Positions 24,056-36,500 of a stretch of 64,000 nucleotides of DNA are shown here, one piece after another (position 1 is the first letter of the stretch; each line of letters starts with the position of its first letter). The position numbers were made by a program, and so were the translations under genes. The notes below the pieces were generated by a model. That model was not told where the DNA came from, did not search any database, and was given only the letters and a program-made list of their open reading frames with translations. This DNA comes from Pomacea canaliculata (Eukaryota; Mollusca; Gastropoda; Architaenioglossa; Ampullariidae). Location: NCBI RefSeq assembly GCF_003073045.1, contig NC_037591.1:44643403-44707402 (forward strand). Direction: 5' to 3'.

Positions 24056-24468
24056 CAGAATATTCAAGACGTACACAAATATTTCTCCCGCATAGTATGG
24101 GACAGTCCAGGTGACGAGTGTCCACGTCTAAAACTGCTCCATGCCTACCTGCCAGCTGAAGCTGGGGAATACTGTCAACTCCCGGCGATGGTGTGGGCTG
24201 AGTGTCTACGTTGATAGCAGATGACAGCCGGTGTCTGCTAGGTACGTTGTACTATCATTTAAACCAACAAACTGAGAAAAATTAGGTCAGGTTTTTGTGA
24301 GTTCAACTGTGGAATGAAATGGAGGAGAAGGGGCAAGAGTCGGCTGTTGCACAAGACTGTGGAGTGCAAGTCAACATTACTCAGCGATCTTCAACACGTG
24401 GGTGGGGTCTCGGGGAGGGTGGAGGGCAGTGCGTTACCGCGACTACACCAAGACAGAGAGTAGAGTGG

Positions 24469-24513
24469 ACCACGGAGTTACATTATTAATTAGTATATAT
24501 ATAACTCCGTGGT
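24469..24513. repeat. Perfect 12-bp inverted repeat with AT-rich loop
   Basis: ACCACGGAGTTA (24469-24480) pairs with TAACTCCGTGGT (24502-24513) around a 21-base AT-rich loop. Could form a hairpin or mark the ends of a tiny element. Function unknown. Confidence 0.6.
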
Positions 24514-24869
24514 GTTGACCGTCTGATATCTCTCACACACATGCTCCTGCACACCCCCAGTGAGTGCGGGTATACCGGGTAGGCTGAGCGATACGTCACA
24601 CGTCTGACTTTCTGCACGTTCATCGTGACGCACTGCTTGATGACAGCGCGAGACACCTTATGACACTCAGTCAGTGTGTTCACATGTCAAGGACTCTTGT
24701 TTCTCAACATGAGGCGCCTGTTCATACGACATGCCTTCGGTGGTTCTCGGTCTCTTCAAGAAAAATAAAAAAATAAATGCATGATTTAAATATTCACCTT
24801 TTGCAAGCAAGACTGGTCCAATGCCATGGCACACAACTTATTGACTCACTCATTCAGCTAATATCCATA

Positions 24870-24946
24870 ATTTAGTCCTTGTTACTCCTCCAGGACAGGG
24901 CCGCAACAACAGCTCGCCAGCGGACCCGGTTTTGGGCAGCCCTCTT
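24870..24946 (-). mobile_element. 77-bp 5'-truncated LINE tail with target duplication
   Basis: On the minus strand it encodes a typical LINE C-terminal phrase (QNRVRWRAVVAALSW) followed by a stop. It is flanked by a perfect 13-bp duplication GCTAATATCCATA (24857-24869, 24947-24959). Very short 5'-truncated insertions of this kind are made by target-primed reverse transcription. Confidence 0.75.
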
Positions 24947-26475
24947 GCTAATATCCATATTGTATTCTTATTGTCACAACACGTTGAACTCTGAACAGCA
25001 GACATAACCCATGAAAAGATCAGATAAGGTCTAAATCGTATCGACTGTACAATCACTATCAACTGCTTCTTTAGTATTGGAAGTCAGATGCTCTCTTTCC
25101 TTTCTGATGCCTATGATTGGCTATGAAAGAGGCACATGTGGCTCAAGACATTGTAAACAGTCCATCTCTGTAAGAGCCAGTCTGATTCTGTGGTGGTATT
25201 TTTTATTAATCTGTTCGTAAAGCCTATAACCTTATCATGGCAAGGATTTCAACCACCACATGTGAAACACATGAGCTTATTACAGCAATGGTCTACAAGA
25301 CCTTTACAAGAGAATGAATTCCTCACACCAACATCACTTTGTATTGAAAAACAAAGATGTGCTAGCCTTTAATTAGATTGTTCATTTTGTTGGACAAGCA
25401 GTTCAGCCAATAAAAAGTCTTGTGATAATTATAAAGCAAAATAAATTTTAATTTTAAACAAACAAGAAACTGCAGGAAATAGATCAACAATACTGATATT
25501 TTCTTGCTGTGGGTAACACTATATAACAGACTTGGATAGCACTGCAATGCTATCTCCCCAAACATGCAGTGATGGAATACACACAAAACTACAAAAGCAA
25601 CACAGGAGATAATGGTGTAGGGTTGAAGAAAATGAAAAAAGTCTTGAGGAACCATACAAAAATTACAGAGCATGACATGTATGAGCAGTTCTTTGTAAAA
25701 GAACAATTAAGAGACATAAAAATACTTTGAGAGATTTTTTAAAATTTAGTTTACTGTTTTAAATGTGAGAGATTATGAAGTAGAAGAATCATCCTGCTTT
25801 ACTGGAGTAAAGGTTCAGAATACATAAAGCTCTGGCTAGAAATGAGATATATACTTTCTTGTAGCCACAAAAGTATGCCTTTTTTATAGATTCAAATATG
25901 TTACTAATGTATTTTTCATGATTACTATGTACTTTTCTTCAAACTAAAGTTTGCAAATTTCTTTGTGACTGTTTTCATTACTATCTCTGCAATGAGGCAT
26001 CTTCACGTTTCTGCTTGTCTTTGTGTGTACATCCTTTTTGCTCTGTAGTCAATGTAATCACAATAACAGCCTCCCAGCAAAATTTAAAAAACAACATTTG
26101 TACCCAGGAAAACATATACTGTATGTTACTTTAATAAACGTGCAAATGAAGCTTGTACAGCCTACCACAAGCTATCTAAGGTTGCTTGTAATTATGGTGC
26201 TTATATGGCGCTGGTATGGACCAGATAACCTTTAAAAATATCATCTTCATCAAAATAATTTGTTTCGAAAGCACAGGTAACAAATTAGTAAGTAAAACCA
26301 TTCTTCTGAATGCCACAATTTCTAACTCTTGTGTATGTATATGGCAGCTACTCAATCACAGATGAACTATCAGCGGTGTGTGTGTGTGATGGGTAGGTGT
26401 GCATGTGTGTGGGTGTGTGGTTTTTTTGTTGTTTTTTGTTGTTTTTTTTTTTGTTGTTTTTTTTTTTTCTCATAT

Positions 26476-26560
26476 ACATATATTTTGGAAACAGGGCACA
26501 GTTCCCATCTTAATTGCCCGTTGGGATTAATAAAGTCGGTTGTTATTGTTATTGTTATGT
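26476..26560 (+). mobile_element. LINE 3' end-like fragment
   Basis: The phrase TGGGATTAATAAAGT followed by a GTTATT repeat resembles 3' ends of CR1/L2-type LINEs. No coding part is attached. Preceded by a T/G-rich tract (26414-26467). Confidence 0.35.
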
Positions 26561-27511
26561 TTTAATAAAAAAAAAAACACTCCGACTAGTGCACCAAATA
26601 GCTGATGTCAAAATGTACGTGTGCTGTTTGCTAGTTTTATTTGTAGAATCTAACATAATATGAGCAGAGGTAAAAAAAAAAAAAGTAGACTCTCAAAATA
26701 TTAAAACTTGTACAGCAAAAGAAACAAATGAAATGAAAAAAATCAAATAATATGCAATATTATAAAGCCTTTTAACATCAATATACGCACCACGAATCAG
26801 ATAAAATATAGTATAAAAGTAATTTACTAACAGACCAAGCAGAATCCCCAAATGTTACATAAACACTTTGCTCGAACCCTAGAGTCTGGAGTAATGCCCT
26901 TTTACATACTTCTTCACCCTGTCTGTTGTGAGATAATTCAAAATAAGAAAAAATTTAACATTTCGAGCTAACAATTAAAATGCTTTAGTTTTTGTAACAC
27001 CAGAAAGCACTTAACTGCCTCCCTCTCTCTCACACACACCATTTTAATATACTTGTACGTTCTTAGACTAGACTAGACATGTGCAGACTAAAGCAAACAT
27101 CTATCAGTCAAACAAATGTGTCAAAGTAAGGACATCTTGAATTTAATGAAAAATGTTAAGCATCAAATTGATTGGAATCTAAAAAAAGTAAATGCACTTT
27201 TATCAAGCTAACGTCGAAGATAGAAAAAGCTTAACAAATCTGCTACATGATTATTTTGATGAAGATGACAAATTAAAATATGTACCATGCATAGCAACCC
27301 CACGAAATGTGTCACGACAGAAAGAAAGGCTCTAAAACATCACTTATTTCTCAAGTTTATCACATGATGGAGCATGGTTCCGTACATGAAGGCAGAAAGA
27401 CTTCTCATTTCATCGACATAAAACAAAAGGCATTTAATGGAATATGAAATATGAAAGGTTTTCACCTTTTCATGTGATCAATTCACAATAGCAGTGATAA
27501 TCAGTCTGATT

Positions 27512-30500
27512 CTAAATAGGAACATGGACATCACAGATAATGAGATTGTGGAAAACTGATCCTACAAGAAGTTTTCTATTATAGACCATAGCAGAAGTGG
27601 AAGCTGTAATAAGGCTGCCATCATCATATAAAAGTTCTTGAGCAGAGGTAATATTTCCATCTTTCACGTGTAGATGAAGCACCTGGAATAAGTAGTCATT
27701 TAAAAATACAGTGAGTTCATGAAAAAAAGGCCCCTCTCATGTACAAACAAAAGAAAGTGGTGAAATACCTATACCAAGTAATGAAAAATTCCCCAAACTA
27801 TTTTGTTTCTTACCTGTGATGGTGATAGTTTCTCTGGTTCCGCCAAGTGCAATAAAATTTTCCACCCAAGAGGATGACACCCTGTATACAGGTCACCAGT
27901 TACTGGGTCCACAGCAACATTGTCAGGAATGGTGTGCAGTGGGAACACCTGAAAGAACATGCGAGATGATCAAGATGAAGACTGAAGCTTTAATAGGCCG
28001 TCAACAAGTTGAGCAAAATTTCCCACATGAAGCCCGGAAAGCATGAGTGCATTCGCTCACACACATTCTTGTGCATGCTCTCTGTCTCTTTTTCTTACAC
28101 ACACACTTGCCCACCCTTACACTCACACACACACAGAGACTGTCCACCCACATACACACTCCTGTTTACAGTCAGTAAAAACAAAACAACAAGAAGCATA
28201 GAAGGGAGAAAATGCAGCTATACCTGCTGTAGTTCTAGAGAGTTGTCTGTATTTCTCTTGAAGACACGGATCTCCTGTCCTAAACATGGTGCAATGTAAA
28301 TGTACCTACAGAGACAACACAAATGTATTAGCAGGAGAATAAGCTCTTTAAACATAAATACTTCTTACAACGTGACCTCATCAGTAGTTTGAAGCACTTG
28401 TAAAACTTTGTTGCAAGTTGCTCCATTCCCACACACCACTACGCCCAGCAATAAGCTGCATGCCTAGTGAAAGATGGTGCTCTTGTCTCTAATGCTATCA
28501 CTGCAATAATTGTAATGACTCTATTCTTCTTGTCATAAAATAAGTTTGAAGAAACTGTCACTTTTATAGTTTCACATAATTCAGTAAAACAGTAATAAAA
28601 AAAACACAAATCAAGCAGAAAACAGTTTGCTGTGGTCCTATTTGACCTTTGGTACAGCAAAGTCACCAATAAAGCAAGTTCTGGCTACAAGCAAAGTAGA
28701 TTTTGCTCTGGGAAGCATGGTGCAGGGTGCATAATATGGATAGTGCTGCATAGTGACAAGCCACCTTAGAGATTGATCAGAGAAAAGAATTTGTGGAGTT
28801 TTGCTGTGAATGATAATAATTATTCTTCCTGTTAGTGCCCCACTATGTAATATACCATATTGCAAGTCATATTATAACACAATGGCAAACAAACCATTAG
28901 TGCCACTAACAAAATATTTATGTTACAAACAACATACTAATGCCACAAACAAAATATTAATGCCTGTCAGAAGTTTTTCTTTGGTGCCCCAAAGCTCTTC
29001 TTCCTTATGGCTCTCTGAGGCCACAGATTGTTTACTGTATCTGAGTAGTGGACTGAGCTGCAGGACATGCTCAGGGATCTGTAGGACCGTATCACATGAG
29101 CAGTTTTCAGCATCAAGTAGTACATGTGTGCACACAGTTGGCAGGCAGAAGATGATGGTCCGCTGGTGGCATTTCAGACCGAGCATCTGGTCGTCTGATG
29201 GAGGATTGTGCTCACTTGGCCACCAGCCCTCCTTTCAAGTTATCTCATGGTGAGCTGTGTTCACTTGCTTGACGAGGGTCTTGACTTTGCTGTAGAAGAC
29301 TGCCTGCTTTTGCTAATCAATATTATCAGCTGCCAGAACTGGCGTTTACCTTGTTTCCTGACAGGCCACAGTGTGCAGGGATCCACTGGACAGCTACTTT
29401 CAGATGTTTAGAGAGAGTGCTCAAGAGATGCTGTGTGTCAGTTTCCAGCTTCCCCACTGAGGGACTGCAAGCTCTGGATGACTGATCTGCAGGAGAGGTG
29501 GGTGGGATTCGACACTCACATGTATTTAGACTCCAGTAGAGGAGTGAGTTCTGCCAAGTTATTTGATAATGGAGATCCAGCAGGTAGCAACCGTGATGTT
29601 CTGAGTCTATCTGTGTGGCACATGAAGATTCCACTTCCCCCATTGCAGATGGCAGCATCAAAGGATCCATCTGTGTAGAAGTGCTGATGCATTAAAGCTC
29701 TGCTGCAATGTTTCCCCGATGAGAGGCAGGAGAAGGGAGTTTGGTTGGTCTCTCTTGTCGTTTATCCCTGAAACTTCTGACAATAGCAGATATTCTGTAG
29801 CTGTGTCCCATTGCTCAGCAACCTGGAGGGGTTCTCGCTCTTCTAGGGTGTTTGCAAAAATGTCAAAATTATTCAGCTCACGTTTATGTTCAAAACACAT
29901 TTGACATACACCAAATATGAAGCGGTAAACTGTTTTTAGGTATGTGGGAGCCACCCTCTCCACACTTGGTAGGAGTAGGACACCAGGAACCCGTACTGAC
30001 AACAGTCAATTGGCTTATGTTGGTCTGGTATGGCTATGTGACCTGACCTGACACCTTGTTGAAGACTGTCCTTCAAAGTATCTTGGAGGGTGGTCAACAC
30101 CATGGTAGCCAGAGGAAGAACTGGCTTATGAATATAAAGGAGTAGACTGGTCATGCTGTGCACGAACTGCTCGCTATCGCCAAAACCAGAAGTGCGTGGT
30201 GGGCCTTGTCAGCATCATGTGCTTATTCCCCTCCACATCGGCCGGTACCAGTCAAGGGCAGAATGATGACTGACTGACACCATAACTATAGCTAGAATAT
30301 CATCTTCTAAGAAGATATAGGTAAGGACGGCAAGCTTACCAGTTTCAAAATGTGTTTGGCAGAATTATTTTCAAACTCACAGAACTGCTTACTCTTTATT
30401 TTTATACTCAGAACATTTACTATATTACACATTTTTTTAACTTAATTTGTCAAACCCTTCTTAATATCTAACCATGTATGCCACATAAGCTTTAAAAGTA

Positions 30501-33500
30501 CCCGTGACAAGGATGGATGCAGCGACAGACGCATGTCAGCAATTAACATACAGGTCAACTGGTGATGTGTCATTCAAAACAGTCTTAGTAAATAAGCTCT
30601 GATATTTTTTATGCTTGTAGTGAAAGAAGCACAGCAGAATACACAGGCATATTTGCATGTAATTAATACCTGACGCTGGTCTGGTAACAATGTTTTACAT
30701 CGTTCAGCCCTCCCCTACTCCCCTCTTACTTGTGATCATTAGACATGGCAATGCCGTTTGGAGATTTCATGTCACCAGCAACAACGCGGTAAGTTTCTCC
30801 ATCAAAATACACAACATTCGTCCATGTGAGTTCGAAAAGTATTTCCATTAAATCTCCAGGGTGTCCAGGGAAGTACTGGTAATTAGTGAAATAAAAACTG
30901 TTTGTACCAGTTGCTTGGACATCATTAACACTGAAACACACAACAATTAAACAATGAATAAAAATATCCCATTAACATAAACGTTGTTGCATGTAGCTGT
31001 ATATACTCTCCAATTATGAGGGCAAGCTTAACTCTGAAGTAGCCACTGAAGCATAATTATCATTCCACCATTGTCTTCATCCTGCAATGTGTCTTTTGTT
31101 CGCTGATGTTTATGGTTCTTGTTTAGTTGCATGACTGTCAGTTTGCTTAACAGTCTTTAGTGTAGTCTTTTCTGCTTGCATACACACTGGGAAATGCAAC
31201 TTATAAATTAAATTATTATTTTTATAAGTAAAATCCAGAGTGAGATTGAAATATCTTACTACACATTAGTAACAAGATAAAGTCATCAGAATATTGTCAT
31301 TAAAACCTTTTTCTAATTATCTTTCAGTCTTCAGCCTTTCCACCTTCACATTAATGACAAAACAGCCTTGAAAGAACTGCTGTCTTTTTTGTTGCTCATT
31401 AATCTACATGGACTTTGGTGTTTCCTGTTGATCTGTGCTTTTTGTTGTACTGTTCATCTCTGTTCTACTATGGGAGGTCCGGTGGCGCAACAGTTAGCCC
31501 TGTCACCAATACAGTGAGGGTTGGCTGTCCTGTGTTCAGCTCTCATCTAAGGCACGCCGTTCTTTCTCTGCATGTGGCATCTGTTTACAGGGCTGACTGC
31601 CTTGCCATGATATAACCTCAGTTGCTGGCTCGGCGTAAAACACTAATCCTTTCCCTCCCCCTGCACTGTTCTGCTATGCCTGCAACAGACCGTTTCCATC
31701 TGCAAACCGTTTCATCCACTAGCAATCTTTGTCTTGGCAATCTTCTCTGAAGTGTTTTGCTTTATGGGGTTGATTCTCTCTACTGTAATTTTTGCCCATC
31801 TCCTTGACCACCACAATTCAATTTCTGCTGCTTAGATTTCAGATTTCAAGCCTCAGATGTGAGCATGCAGTCTGTGTATATGCCTATATACACTTGGTGA
31901 GTATATAGTAGCGATGCTGTAAGTTTTATTTGTATGTGAGTGTGAGCATGCATATGTGTGTGTGGGCTGTGAATAATTAATGAGCCATCGCTTTATGAAT
32001 GTACCAGTGAATGATGGTAATAAGTTTTGTGAACATTCCTATTAAAACTTTAAGTCCTACTCCATGAAAGAATTTGTCTGACATAAAAAAAAATGCTGCC
32101 TTGTCTTGAAATGTGTGTATTTTACTTTGTTTAGTTTTTTTGAAACACATTGCACCTACTGTAATACAGCAAGATGCATTACAAAATCTGCTTATTTAAT
32201 ATTAAATAAGCTATAATAAACGATAACTGAGTGATAACTGATGCATGTAATGAAACTACACACTCACACCCTCATTGCCTCTTGAGATTGATATGTCTGT
32301 TGGTGAATCAGTTCTTGCTTTTCTGGGTCATACTCAAACTTTTCAATGCTGTCTGCTATCAGCTCCTTCTTAGGGTGATTAACAGCAAACACTGTGTGTC
32401 GTCCTGGGGGAAAAAATACTCAAATAAAGAAATATTTCATGCAAATATCTTTCCTGACACTTTTATTTCCTCATTATTATTTTATTTTTTTTGTTTTTTT
32501 TTCTGTTTGCCTGACTTGCCTGGATTATTTAGTTGCCTGATGTTGATTTTTGATTTCTGTTTGATTTTATGATTAGTATTCATTTTCCTGAATCTTTATT
32601 TAGTTTACTCTTTATTCAGATCAGGTCTCACTGAGCACACTAAGTGTGGTGCTACACTATGCAAGCCCTATTATTATGAACAGCCAAAGTTATAAAGTCA
32701 CATTAATTCTGAATCTAATGATATCACAGCGAAGAAGGTCATGGGGCAGTTAACAAGCATTAAATACAAAACAGTAAATCTAGATCAAGAGTTTTGAGAA
32801 GAGAATACATGCCAGGAAGATGAGGAGCTACAAGAGGTTCATTCAACAAAGATTCTGTCCCCAGTGATGAGATACAAAAGAGAATCAGGCAAATAAATGG
32901 GCCCTATCAAGACTCCTTGGCCATAGCAACAAGAAACATATATTATAAGTTGGTCTTTTTCTTGTTCTTTGACAGCTATGTTAACCCAAATGATATGAGC
33001 ACAAGCATTGTTAATTAATTCTCTTCAATTTAGCAATTGGCACCAATAAATCTCCTTCATCCCTCCTGGTCCTCAGCAATCCTGCAGATTTCATTCCAGT
33101 TCACTGTGAAGAATTCCTTCAAAGTAAGGACTTCCAGATTTCATTGCTACTCTTCATACAAGTCCTCAGATCATCACAAAAGGTTTGATGACTTTTTGAT
33201 GATTATTGTTGACATTTCTGTGACATCATATCTTCCTAGCCTTATGCACAACCATCCTTCTTTCTCATCCTGAACTGATGATCAGGCAATGATGAAGCAA
33301 AATTGCATCAACTTCCCGAGAATTGGCAGTCTGTGACTCCTCTAAGATTTCATATGCAAGATGGTTTATTTGATCTACCATTGTGATTTTCAGCAGATTT
33401 CAGTGAGGTTTTAACATCAGTGGTAGAGGTAATTAGATGACAGAGGTCATATTTGATTCTATGACATTGACCCTAGGCCATCATTGGATTTAGTATACTT

Positions 33501-36500
33501 GATAGTTATGAATACATATTCCTTGTTTGATAGCAAGCAAAAGGTGAAGTGCACAGTGTGACCAGTCACCTGGCATTGCATGCAAGCAGCCAACGATTCA
33601 TGCGATTCCACCCCAGCAAAGTGTATAGACTTTGGGCTCCTGTATGTGTTACCTGTGTTGCCCTTTACCCTCATCAACACATTCCTTCCTCACCAAGCCT
33701 GCTCTAGTCTACCAATGTCACCACACTGTTGTGTAAGCCTCCCCCACCCAGTTGTCCACCAACCTACCTGCCTTGAGCAACACATTATCTTTAACAATCA
33801 GGTTGTGGTTGGGGATATAAATCTTCATTCTTACACCTGTAAGGCTGTTTCAAACATGTCAGTGCAATAGTAATGAGATCTGAGATTGGTTTTAAGCTTT
33901 AAGGAGCTTTTCTACTGCAGAGTGGAGACAGTGTGTAGGAAGATGCTGGTGGATAGAAGAAGAAAGCCTTAAAAATGATGGTAGGCTAGATAAGATCTAA
34001 AATAAAGTTAAAAATATTTTCATTATAATTGCCACAAAATTGCAGTGCGGATGCAGGGAAAGTGACTCTTGTGGTCCTCCTTGACCTGAGTGCGGCCTTC
34101 GATGTCATTGATCACACCACTCTTCTGACTCGTCTCCAGATGGAGGTGGGCATTGGTGGTTCCGCCTTGCAGTGGTTCCATTCCTACCTCAGTGACCGCA
34201 CACAAAGGGTGATGGTCAATCAAGCTTCTTCAGTGACAGTTCCATTGCTGTGCGGTGTCCCGCAGGGCTCTGTTTTGGGCCCGGTTCTATTTTCTATTTA
34301 CACATCTCAGCTTGGTCTCTCATTGAGAAGCATAATGTGAACCGTAAGATGTTTGCAGATGACACTGAACTCTATTTTTTCATTTAGTACTGACAGTGAG
34401 TCGGTGCTTGAGGCAGTTTGTGCTGTAGAAGATTGTTGCTTAGAGGTCAAGTCATGGATGCTGAGGAATAAACTCAAGCTTAATGATGAGAAGACAGAGG
34501 CGATGCTATGTGGTTCCAAGCTTAGCCTTAGTAAAGTCTCTCTAGACTCCATCCAAGTGGGTCAAGCTAGAATTCCTCTCTCCAGCTCCGTACGGAACCT
34601 TGGACTCTATGTTGACAATCTTCTAACTATGTCTGATCATGTCAGTTCTGTAGTCAAGGCATGTTATTTCCATATCCGCACTCTTGGACGACTCCGACCC
34701 AGTCTTAATAAGAAGACTGCAAATGCAGTTGCTGTGTCCCTCATCGGTTCTACATTAGACTATACCAACAGCTGCCTCTGGGGGATTTCAAAGAGCGAGT
34801 TGTCGAGGCTACAGCGAGTGCAGAATACGGCTGCGAGGATAGTTGCAGGAAAGAAAACAACTGACCATATTTCTCCTGTACTTCGTGACCTACATTGGCT
34901 TCCTGTGGAGAAGCGAATTGAGCATAAATTGTTAACCTTAACATATGGCTGTCTTCACGACCTTGCGCCTGTCTATCTGCAAGAACTCATTCGCTGTTAC
35001 CAACCCCAGCGGAACCTTCGTTCAGCAGCACACTTCAGACTTGAACGACCGAGTGTTCAGTCAGGGAATGCTAATAAGAAGACTGCGGGTTTCAGATCCT
35101 TCTCCAATGTAGCCCCGCTTTTGTGGAACTCGCTTCCCCTCTCGACCAAGGAGTCTGATAGTATTGGATCTTTCAAGAAAAATCTTAAGACTCACTTGTT
35201 TAAACTTTTTTGAAGTTTTCATTTGACCTGCAGTTTGGTGGCTGCTGGGATCACCGCGCATTGAGCGCATCTTTGTGATGTGGATACTAGCGCGCTATAA
35301 AACTACATCATCATCATCATCATCACAATCATTACTCTCCTAATGGATCAGCATCTTTAAATGAATATATAGGTCTGAAGAATACCGTGTGATGAATATT
35401 TACCTGACTTTTTGTCCTCCCAAACACTAATACCATGGGGATAAAAATTGTCTGCATTGAAAGTAGCTGTGGAAGCAATTCTCAGTTCCTTTACACCACT
35501 CTCACTTTTGTTGAAGTCAAACAAATAAATACGACCTTTCACATTTTTTTCCTGAAAATGCTTGTCGACACTAGATGACATTTTCTGCAGGCGAAACCCC
35601 TAAAATAAGCAAATTAGCATCAGTTACATCAATGGGTCGAGAAATATGTCAAGGTAAAAATCCCAATTTAATTTTTACTTCAGTTTATCAGACAGCACCT
35701 ATTAGATTTTTCTATAATTTATTTTCCTCATGGTGCAATGTGTCATGCAATTGCATGTGTATTCAAGGAGAATGATAATGTTTTTCTAAATTACATAAGT
35801 GGCAGCATGTCAACTTTTGAGTTAAGTTCAAGAGTACAGCATATTTATATTCCTTAAAAATTTCATTATATGGATGATCTTACCGAGGTGATGAATGTAA
35901 GCCCATTTGGTAAAGTCTGAAAATTCTCTGACCCTGGTTCTGCAAATTCAAATGCAATTACCAAAGATTACTCATAAAAATTATGATGATTATTTCCAGA
36001 AAAATTAATAAAGTGATAATTGCTGATAAAAATGATCACTTCGGTCAAAACTGTCCCATATATTTGTTGATTAGTGCATAAAGTGCATAAAGTGTGACCT
36101 GCCTTGGTTGTGATGCTGCATGATAAAAGTGTTCAACTGAATTAAAATTAAAGGTTGTAATTATAAACATCAATAATACCTTTAATATGGAAAATTAAAG
36201 TTATACCATACAATAGTCGCTTTAGTTGTTAAGTTAATTGACTATCCTTTTCACTTCGCTAATACATTTTGTGGACAAACTCATCTTTAGCATTTCATGT
36301 CATACATTGCCCAATGAGCCTTTTTCCTTGTGCAAACATGAAAAGTTCTGGAAAGGTACAATAAAGCAGAAAGTATTGACTCATTGTTACTAACAAGAAT
36401 GGCACCATAGTATCTACAAGAGAATGATAAAAACATTACTCCTGTCTTGAAACTCATGTGAAGCTTTCAGAGATATATATATATTGAAACATATATCAGT

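Larger units (their letters stand above)
24060..27511. other. Intergenic space between PON-B and PON-C
   Basis: Holds the hairpin, a 77-bp LINE tail and a LINE-like 3' end. Base composition changes here from GC-rich with minisatellites (left) to AT-rich (right). No gene recognised; open frames to 114 codons look like AT-rich noise. Confidence 0.55.
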
